NCBI GenBank assembly: GCA_019096155.1
Contig: JAHCVI010000001.1
Span: forward strand, 248,001-312,000
Length of the DNA stretch: 64,000 bases
Source: Staphylotrichum longicolle
Taxonomy: Eukaryota > Ascomycota > Sordariomycetes > Sordariales > Chaetomiaceae
Direction of reading: 5' to 3'
Under the pieces are notes generated by a model. It saw nothing but the letters and a program-made list of their open reading frames with translations. It made no database searches and was not told the origin of the DNA. Position numbers and translations under genes: made by a program. Positions 56,391-64,000 of the stretch are shown here, in pieces. Each line of letters begins with the position of its first letter. The stretch's first letter is position 1.

Positions 56391-58050
56391 TCAAGGCATC
56401 GGCACCTCCCCAACCGCCACCCACTCCCCCGTCCCCGCATCCAGCCTCACCTCCACCACCCGCCCCTTCCTCTGAAAATAGCACCTCGCCTCGTCCCCGG
56501 CCTGCTCCAGCGACACTTCCAACCCCGCCGCATTGCTAGCCGACGTCGCCAGCGTCAGGCACGCGACGTCCGAGTCCTTGTCCACGCCCTTCATCACCCC
56601 GGGCTGCGCCGTCTTCCACTCCGCCTCCCCCCCGGATGATGACGCCGCCGCCACCGCGTAAACCACATTCACATCGGCGTTGCCATCCCGATACAGCACG
56701 TACGTGTCCACCCGCTGCCGGACATCCCCGCCCTTGCGCGCGACCGAGAACCCGGCCAGCGGCGCCAGCTTCGGCAGCGCGATGTCGGGCAGGGCCTTCG
56801 GCTGCCACGACAGCGGGTAGTCCTTGGCCAGCTGCGGCGAGTCGAGGTCCGTGACGGCCACGGCCAGCTTCAGGGAGGACGGGTGCTGGTAAAAGACGGC
56901 GTAGCCGCCCTTGAGGGCGATCCTGCTAAAGTTGGCCGACATGGGCACCACCGCGAGGCGGGACCCGGACAGCGCGGTCGTGTTGAGGCGGTTGTTGTCC
57001 CAGTCGGTGACCGAGGGCGAGAAGTCGCTCAGCAGGCGGTTGCGCACGTGGTAGAGCACGCCGCCGGGGTCCTGGTAGAGCGTCCAGGGCCAGTAGGCCG
57101 TGAGGCTGCTGTCGCGGCCCGTGTAGATTTGCAGCTGGTTGGCGCTCGACTCGGAGGTGTTGGGGGTGAGTTGCGAGTTGAGGGTGGTGCCGAGGAAGCG
57201 GGTGCTGAAGCCCGTGTAGAAGAGGTTGATTTGCGGCTGGGGAGGGGGGGGGGAAGCGGGTTGTCCCAGTTAGCTATGGCTAGACAAAAAAAAGGGGGAG
57301 GGGAGTTACCTGGTACTTGTCACCAAAGAGGGTGGTGGACGCTGCGAGGCGGGTGCCCGCTTGCGCAAACGAGTTGAAGCTGACGGGGGCGTCCCAGCAT
57401 GTGGAATCGTTGCCCGGCGAGCGGCGGCTGGTGTCGCATCGCGAGTACCGCAGGCCGTCCTTGGTGTCTTGGTAGAAGAGGTACGTCTCGACGCTGCCGT
57501 CGGGCCTCCGCCAGCCCGTCACGCTCAGGCTCGAGCCTTGCCGTATTGACTGCGGAGGGGTCGTCGTGTTGGACGGCGGGCTGGCGGCCGTGGTGTTGCT
57601 GGCAGGAGGAGGGTCCCCTCCCGGCTGCGACGACGACGACGACGACGACGACCCGTCTCCTGACGATGAGTTGGCCGCCCTGCTGCCCAGGACACCACCC
57701 AGCACGGCGCCGAGGATGACCACTACGGCAACGACGCCTCCAATGATGAGCCATAACCGCTTTTTCCGTTTCGTCCGCTCTGGCGAGGAGAGCTCGGCCG
57801 GCCCCTGCGGCGACCATGTCGCGGTGGAAAGCTCGGGGTCCTCCGAGTACTGGGGGCCGGGATACTTGTGGACCAGGACACTCTCCTTGCCGCCGTGGAC
57901 GTACTCGTCGGCGCGGACTTCGGGCAGCGACTGGCCGTAGCGAAGGTGCTCCTGCGAGGCCACTTCGAGGCCATACTGGTGCTGGTCCACCACTTCGAGC
58001 CCTGCCTGCCCGTGAGGGTCATGGGCATGGGGATAGGAGCGCGGATCCAT
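56391..58050 (-). CDS. membrane-anchored fucose-lectin-like beta-propeller protein (528 aa)
   Basis: Exons: 58050-57310 and 57236-56391, with a 73-nt intron (GTAACT...CCCCAG, branch GCTAAC). Residues about 1-95 are hydrophilic with a basic end (RTKRKKR), followed by one membrane segment (about 99-122, LWLIIGGVVAVVVILGAVLG). A Ser/Thr/Pro stalk rich in glycosylation sites precedes the C-terminal ectodomain. The ectodomain has repeated motifs typical of fungal fucose-specific lectin propellers: LYHVRNR, LSGSRLAVVP, YAVFYQHPSSLKLAV and TYVLYRDGNADVNVVYA. Type II topology is predicted. Whether it binds fucose is untested. The transposon lies only 162 bp from its 3' end and does not interrupt it. 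Confidence 0.82.
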
Positions 58051-59726
58051 GGGGGCGGTTACAACGCGCGACGCGTTGGCGTAGACGGCATTCGCCGGGG
58101 GAGGAGTCGACGAGCCGGTTCACGTTGCCATTAGCTCTCTGTTGGTTGTGGCGGTTGGAGAGCGGGTTTGCAAAAGGGGATCAACAAGTGCAACCGAACG
58201 GGCAGCGGGCCGTCAAAAGAAAGTCTAACGAGATGGCGGACGGCATGGCGGACGGCCTGTGCCGCAGAGCAGCATGCAAGGGGCCCTCCGGCAAGCTTGG
58301 CGAGGCACCCTGGTGCCATTCCTGTCTTCTCCCGCGCCAATGGTACCCAGCAGAGGACACCTCGGCAGGGGGCCGAATCCTTGGGCCCGGGACGATAGGT
58401 TGCTGCAACGCAGCCCCCACCGCCGGATGAATCTCTCCTCGTGGGCGCAGCGATGTTCTCAAGAACCGTGCATTCGATGGAGCAATCAGGGCGTTTGGCC
58501 CCCATCGCCGAGCCCTACTGATGGGTCGTCTGGAGATAGGTCAATGCTGTCAAGTGGCACGGCGCGCTTGTGGAAAAATCCACCTGTCAGGGGGAATCTT
58601 ATGCGCGCTCCTCGACTGCCTCAACCCTTGCCCCTTTGCCGTTACATATTTGTCTGAGCAAGGTTGATCTTCAGCCCAAAGTTGAAATCCAATAGTCACA
58701 CGAGGCCGGGTTTGGCTCGGCGGCCATGATTTATAGTCAGTGACAGTGCCATTGATGGTTGCACGTTCTCATGCCAACCTGGCCGCCACCAGTATTGGAT
58801 GGGCTCACAGGGGCCGAGTATCTGCTTGCGGAAAGAAGATATCTTACATTATAGGGTTAACTTCGTCCTCCAACACACAACACTTTCAAATATCATCGAT
58901 ACTAGGATCCTTAGGGTGCAATCTCAACATATCCTCGCCAGGCCGCCCTCCCCACTGGCTCACCATTCGCACAGCTGACTAGTACCTCGGCAACTACTCT
59001 CACTGATTCAACCGCATCTTTCAAGCCCGGTCTCTATTGTCCGGAGCAGTCTGTAGAGGACGTTGTTCAGCCATGACCGAAGACGGAATACCGCGCTTCG
59101 TGGAGCGTGGTTAACAGTAGCCCGACACAACTTACAAGAAGCCGCGGAGTAGTAGGGAATTCACAAGTTACATACCCATTCCAGTTGAAATCTACTTGGT
59201 CGTCTCAGGCATTCAGCCTGGCGCACTTGTTTGTATAGTTCTGTTTGAAACAGAGGTTGTCATAGCCCAAGACCCCGGGGGTCCGTCAGAGGTGTCAATA
59301 AGAAAACACTAAAGAACCCAACGTGGCGTAGAACCACAGCGTCCGGCCCAGAGAACTGACTGCAACACCCCAATTCAAAGGCTGTCAAGTGCAGAGTTCA
59401 CTCGTGCTGTAGCTGTTAATATCGCGGCAACGTTGCGTGGCAGATACGAGGTGGTATTCTGTCTCTTTAGCTTTTTAGCCGCCGGAAGGTGAGCGTCAAC
59501 ACCAGGACGGGCGATCGTGGTGCTGATTCAGACCCAGCAGCTGGATGGTTTTGTACGTGGTCCGACATCAGTATTAAACAGGCAGACACACAGCAGCCAA
59601 ACAATCTGAGCGTTGACTATCACAAACACCTCACCGCCACCATCACTTGGACTCACCCCTAGCAAACTTACAACATTTTCACCATCACTCCAACTCAACC
59701 TCTACTCACCACCACCACCCACCAAC
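58051..59726. promoter_or_regulatory. 1.7-kb divergent intergenic region
   Basis: Contains the promoters of the lectin-like gene (-) and the small secreted protein gene (+). The part from about 58650 to 59550 is richer in A/T than its surroundings and may hold old transposon debris, but nothing could be identified. Confidence 0.4.
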
Positions 59727-60418
59727 ATGCTCACCCTTCTCTCCCTTCTCTTCACAACAACCGCCGCGGCGGCGTCAGCATCAGCGTCAGTGTCAGCGTC
59801 CCTCACGATCCCGCTCCCCGCCCCTCTCCTCCCCTGGCTCATCCCCGCCTCTCGACGCACTCCCCCTCGGGCTACCCGGCCAACCACCCGTACTCGCGCC
59901 TCGCCTTCGCCATCAGCGACCCCAACACCATCACGCTGGGCGCCACCCGCTTCGGCGACGCGGCCTTCCCCCCTCGGCCGCCAACTGCACCGTCTGGTGG
60001 CTGGGGTACACCCCTCAAGGAAACCCGCGGACGGCGGGTGGGTCAACACGTGCGAGCCGCCGGAGGGCGACGGCGGGCCGCTGCAGGGCAAGTGGACGTT
60101 TCGGGTCGTCAACGGGACGGGAGGGGGAGGGTGACGACGGACTTTGGGCTGGTGGTCGCGCTGGAGGAGGCGGTGGTGCTGGGCAACGGCGGGGTCGTGG
60201 CCGTGCGGTTCGAGGGGGAGGCCCAGTTCAGGGTGGGCAGGGCGGGCAGCAGCGGTGGCGGGGAGGACGGAACCAACATGGGAGGGTCGTGCGGCGGGAG
60301 CGGGGTGTGTAATTGGGGGTTGAGGGGGGAGATGGCGCCCGTGGAGGTGAGGCAGCGGTTGGTGGAGGTGAGGTGCGTGGCGGGGACGTGCGACTTGGAT
60401 GAGGGTGTGACGGAATAA
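59727..60418 (+). CDS. small secreted protein, four apparent frame breaks
   Basis: Starts with a signal peptide (MLTLLSLLFTTTAAAASAS) after ACCAACATGC. Downstream text reads as one conserved-looking secreted protein only across frame changes near 59851, 59973, 60027 and 60121, all in or beside C or G runs. Coherent pieces are HPYSRLAFAISDPNTITLG, NCTVWWLGYTPQGN, DGGWVNTCEPPEG, WTFRVVNG and, at the end, TTDFGLVVALEE and GVCNWGLRGEM. The mature part has several Cys and an N-glycosylation site. I recall similar small secreted fungal proteins but cannot name a function. Run-length errors in the sequence are the simplest explanation; a decaying gene is the alternative. Confidence 0.65.
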
Positions 60419-60814
60419 GGTGGGTGTGTGATCGTCAGAGGAAGAAGATGGGCGAGGTGGAGCAGAGAGAGGGGTTTTCGAGGGAGTCGGGGAGTGAGAT
60501 CGAGGATGGGCTTCAAAACAGGGAGTTGATGTTGTTGAAGGGGGCTTTTTACACAGTCCAAGTCGGGACAATGAATGGCTACGAGACTCGTATCTCGAGG
60601 CTTTGTAAGTCGTAGAACCCGTTTCGTCACACAACATCAACCCCACTTCAGGCGGGGATGGCTGCATCGTGACTCAACTTACTCTATTGGCGTATAAAGC
60701 ATCGTGCATTCTTCATCACCACACTCAACCTTTATCATCTGGCCGAACCTGGTTGAGGCCAATCCTTTACTTAGGTGACCCCTTAGTGAGAACCCCCTGA
60801 TTCGCATACCTACC
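60419..60814. other. intergenic, PhzF promoter
   Basis: 396 bp between two genes on the same strand. No feature recognised beyond a likely 5' leader for the PhzF gene. Confidence 0.4.
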
Positions 60815-61855
60815 ATGGCCGCTCACACCCCGCTCACGCTCGACTTTGTCACGCTCGACGTCTTCACCTCGACGCGCTTCCTCGGCAACCCCCTCGCCGT
60901 GGTCTTCATCCCGCCCGCCCTCCGCGACCGCATCGCCCAGGACACCAAGCAGCGCATCGCGCGCGAGTTCAACCTCTCCGAGACTGTCTTCCTCCACGCC
61001 CCCTCCAACGAGACTCCTCCTACAACCACCACCGCCCTCGAGATCGACATCTTCACCCCCGAGGAAGAACTCCCCTTCGCCGGCCACCCGACCATCGGCA
61101 CCGCCTACCTCGTGCAGCACCACCTCGGCTGGCGGCACATCACCGCCCTGCTCACAAAAGCCGGGCCCATCCCCATCTCTTCTCCCTCTCCGGGCCAAGT
61201 GCGCGCGGCGATCCCCCACGCCGTGCACGTCCACCAGCGCACCCTCGGCGCCCTCCTCTCTGCCCCCTTTTCTTCTGCGGTGGTGCAAGAAACCATCGCG
61301 GCGGGCCTCTCCGCCGACGCGGCCATCCGCGCCGCCGAGCTCGCCGCGCCCGTGGTCAGCATCGTGCGCGGCATGACTTTTCTGCTCGTGCGCCTGCCTT
61401 CGCTCGAGCACCTCGCGCGCGCGGCGCCGGTGAACAGGATGGATTTTGGCAGGATCGCTGCCTCTGCCACAGCCTCGGCGGGGAACGGGAATGGGGACGG
61501 GTTGTTGGACGAAGGGGAGTGGGCAGGAGGGTTCGTGGCAAGGTATTATTACGTCTTGTTGGACGAAGGGGAGGAGAAGAAAAAGATCAGGACGCGGATG
61601 GTGGAGCTCGGCTTTGAGGATCCTGCTACGGGGAGCGCGGCGTGTACGCTGGCGAGCTATCTGGCCGGCGCCGGCGCGGGTGCGGGAGGAGGCGGGAAAG
61701 GGGGAAGAGCGAGGTTTGAGATGACGCAGGGGGTGGAGATGGGGAGGGCGAGCGACATCGCCGTGGAGGTGGTTGTGGGCGGGGAGAATGCGGTAGAGGA
61801 GGTGTATCTGGGGGGCACGGCGGTGGTGGTCATGAGCGGGAGTATAAGCGTGTGA
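60815..61855 (+). CDS. PhzF-family isomerase-like enzyme (346 aa)
   Basis: Single exon, intact. The PhzF fold is a double diaminopimelate-epimerase-like barrel; the bacterial namesake isomerises a phenazine precursor, but fungal members have no established substrate. Seen: FVTLDVFTSTRFLGNPLAVV, the catalytic Glu in LSETVF (E56), EEELPFAGHPTIGTAY and the C-terminal FEDPATGSAACTLASYL. Gly-rich low-complexity inserts occur at about residues 222-232 and 283-295. No phenazine genes lie nearby, so a phenazine role is unlikely. Start context is CTACCATGG. Confidence 0.93.
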   Translation: MAAHTPLTLDFVTLDVFTSTRFLGNPLAVVFIPPALRDRIAQDTKQRIAREFNLSETVFLHAPSNETPPTTTTALEIDIFTPEEELPFAGHPTIGTAYLVQHHLGWRHITALLTKAGPIPISSPSPGQVRAAIPHAVHVHQRTLGALLSAPFSSAVVQETIAAGLSADAAIRAAELAAPVVSIVRGMTFLLVRLPSLEHLARAAPVNRMDFGRIAASATASAGNGNGDGLLDEGEWAGGFVARYYYVLLDEGEEKKKIRTRMVELGFEDPATGSAACTLASYLAGAGAGAGGGGKGGRARFEMTQGVEMGRASDIAVEVVVGGENAVEEVYLGGTAVVVMSGSISV

Positions 61856-62373
61856 TGGTGTTTGTGGACAAGGAAAGAGAAAGGCTTGAAGAGTGAGAGA
61901 TGAGCCTCGATTTGACTGTCCCACTTAGAAAAGCTGAGCAAGAAGTGGAAGACAGCAAAAGGAAAATAAAAAGACGAAAGAGAAAATAAACCCAACAGGT
62001 TCCTTGAAGATTCTATAGTTATCTGACTCAATCCGTTTCTCTCCTAGCTGTTTTATAAGATAAAACATCGTAATCTCGAGATGATCATGGGATGCAAGTC
62101 AGAAAGTTTTACTGCATCGCTTCGAGGGCGCTGTGCTTCGGTGACGAGTGGCCGAAAGCTGGCGAGGCTGGCATGGTTGCCATGGCCCGATAAGAGATAA
62201 GCCGCCGCATTGAGCGGGTCTGATTGGCTGCCTGCAGCACAGCAACTGGCTCGTGCCCTTTCGTGATGCGCGACAGGCGAGCCGCTGCCTGCCTGCCACC
62301 AAAAAGTTGGAGCTCCAAGTCGCATCCCAAACAACCAACGCCATCCATCTCCAGACGCCACGCCACGCTCAAG
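61856..62373. other. intergenic, PRP19 promoter
   Basis: 518 bp between PhzF and PRP19 on the same strand. No gene or repeat recognised. Confidence 0.4.
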
Positions 62374-64000
62374 ATGCTGTGCGCACGTATGTGGGCGCCC
62401 TGCCCTGCCGCATGATGAAGCCTGCTGACAATTGATGCAGTTTCTGGCGAGGTTCCCGAGGAGCCTGTCGTGTCCAAGAAGACAGGTCCGTCGCCGTTCA
62501 TTGCAGTCCATTGCAGTCCACAGTGACAGGCGCAGCTAACCCTCTCCCCTTCAGGCACCGTGTTCGAGAAGCGCCTCATCCTCAAGTACATCGAAGAGAA
62601 CGGCAAAGAGCCAGGAACCGACGAAGAACTCGACCCCGAAGACCTCCTCCCCGTTAAGACCAGCCGCGTCGTCCGCCCCCGCCCACCAAACTTCACCTCG
62701 CTGCCGTCGCTGCTCAAGGCCTTCCAGGACGAGTGGGACGCCCTGGTGCTCGAGACGTACAACACGAGGGAGCAGCTGGCCCGCACGAGGGAGGAGCTGG
62801 CCACCGCCCTCTACCAGCACGATGCCGCCGTGCGCGTCATCGCCCGCCTGACCAAGGAACGGGACGAGGCCCGCGACGCCCTGTCCAAGGTGACCGTCGC
62901 CCCCGCGTCGGCCGGCGCTGCAAATGGGGATGCCATGGCCGTCGACAACGAGAGCCTCCCAGAAAACCTGGTGGAGCACGTGCACGAGCTGCAACAACAG
63001 TACGCCGCACACACACACCCGCCGCTCCCCACCCGGCATGTGCTGACCGCAATTGCAGATTAATGAAGGGCCGCAAGAAGCGACCCGTCCCGCAAGGATG
63101 GGCGAGCTCAGACGAGGTCGCTGCGCTGCAGCAAGTAGCCTACACGGACCTGACCGTGTCGCAAGCCTCCTCGCTCGACGTTGCGTCCGACTACGCGGCC
63201 ATTGGCGGGCTGGACGGCAAGGCCGACATCTACTCGATCCAGGCGAACAACGTGGAGCGGTCGCTCGACATTGGCGAGCCCGTCACGGCGACGGTGTGGA
63301 CGGGGAGCAAGGTCGTGCTGGCCACGTCCAAGGGCTCGGTCAAGGTGTTTGACAGCGGCAACGAGGTTGCCTCGTTCCGGGTGCATGCGGGCGCCGCGAC
63401 GGGGCTCTCGGTACACCCCGGCGGGCGACTCCTGGCGTCCGTCGGCGTGGACAAGAGCTTTGTCTTTTATGATCTCGAGACTCTGGCCTACGTCTCGCGG
63501 GGCTACACTGACGCTGGTGCGTTTTTTGCTTCCTTCTTTTTATCCACTGAATTGTCCGCTAACTTGTCTCAGCGTTGACCGCCTGCGCGTTCCATCCCGA
63601 CGGCAACCTCTTTGGCGCCGGCACACAGACGGGCGACATCAAGATCTTCAAGACGGACACGGGCGAGCAGGCCGAGAGCTTCCAGCTCGGGTCGCCGGTG
63701 CAGGCGGTCGTCTTCTCAGAGAACGGGTTCTGGTTCGCGGCGGCCGGCAAGGGCCAGTCCACGACCACCATCTTCGATCTGCGCAAGTCGGGCCCCGCGG
63801 CCCAGGTCAAGGAGTTGCAGACGGGCGACGCGCAGGCGCTGGCGTGGGACTACACGGGCCAGTACCTGGCGACGGCGGGCTCGACGGGGGTCACGGTGCA
63901 GATGTACCTCAAGAGCGCCAAGGCGTGGTCCGAGCCGCTCCGGACGAGCTCGCCCGCGGCGGCCATCCGCTGGGGCGCCGAGGCCAAGTCGCTCATCACG
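62374..64000 (+). CDS. prp19: PRP19 pre-mRNA-processing factor / U-box ubiquitin ligase, 3' end missing
   Basis: Core of the nineteen complex that activates the spliceosome; also an E3 ligase in DNA repair. Exons: 62374-62386, 62441-62485, 62555-62999, 63059-63516 and 63573->64000. The first coding exon is only 13 nt (MLCA plus one base). Joined exons give the U-box MLCALSGEVPEEPVVSKKTG, then FEKRLILKYIEENGKEPG. A coiled coil follows at about 70-135 (TREQLARTREELATALYQHD), the conserved ELQQQLMKGRKKRPVPQGW linker and WD40 repeats (LTACAFHPDGNLFGAGTQTG and others). 463 codons are present, so most of the protein lies in the window. Branch sites are clear in each intron. Confidence 0.95.

Noticed and set aside
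60815..61855. Phenazine or other biosynthetic gene cluster
   Set aside because: PhzF-family proteins are common stand-alone genes in fungi; no synthase, tailoring or transporter genes are adjacent.
60767..61924. 385-codon open frame opposite the PhzF gene
   Set aside because: Antisense shadow of a clear single-exon PhzF gene; no motifs.

Overview
This is a gene-sparse, GC-rich nuclear segment of a filamentous ascomycete, most likely a Sordariomycete (Sordariales-like). The genes carry short introns, mostly 54-90 nt, with GT...AG ends and CTRAC-type branch sites. Coding third positions are GC-rich. The products are typical of Pezizomycotina (Clr5/ankyrin, DUF7136, DUF4604, Crh-type GH16, GT15). 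A single dispersed 5S rRNA gene and a pogo-type transposon with RIP-like changes fit the same group.

Layout, left to right. A DUF2235 gene runs off the left edge (-). Two unrecognised Cys-containing genes lie head to head (1086-2269 -, 2762-3523 +). A frame-broken aldo/keto reductase (4121-5270 -) and an OHCU decarboxylase of purine catabolism (5975-6743 -) follow, then a conserved unknown protein (7804-9204 -). After 4.6 kb without genes come an acyl-CoA thioesterase with a possible peroxisomal tail (13805-14963 +), COX4 (15627-16704 +), a TTAGGG-like minisatellite (about 17.6-18.06 kb) and a DUF4604 protein (18259-18828 -). Next are a Clr5/ankyrin protein (20852-22827 +), a 5S rRNA gene (23416-23534 +), a DUF7136 secreted protein (24805-25671 +), a Crh-type cell-wall transglycosylase (27163-28646 -) and a Gln-rich Myb protein (30978-32505 -). 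A 9.8-kb gene-free stretch separates this from a second Myb-like protein (42276-43699 +). Then come a dihydroxy-acid dehydratase paralogue with an 8-nt microexon (46769-49120 +), a KRE2/MNT1-type mannosyltransferase (50022-51754 -), tRNA-Ser(AGA) (53048-53129 +), a complete 1,861-bp pogo/Fot1-like element (54368-56228), a membrane-anchored lectin-like protein (56391-58050 -), a small secreted protein with frame breaks (59727-60418 +), a PhzF-family enzyme (60815-61855 +) and the splicing factor/ubiquitin ligase PRP19, which runs off the right edge (62374->64000 +).

The genes form no pathway cluster; this is ordinary euchromatin with housekeeping, cell-wall and regulatory genes. Two themes recur. 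First, five genes contain small indels in otherwise well-preserved frames, several of them in C or G runs. This points to consensus sequence errors or very recent decay. Second, the regulatory genes (two Myb proteins, the Clr5/ankyrin protein) are surrounded by long non-coding stretches. The most informative items are the 8-nt microexon, the transposon whose only in-frame stops are TAG, the out-of-frame segment hidden in the Gln-rich Myb protein and the telomere-like minisatellite.
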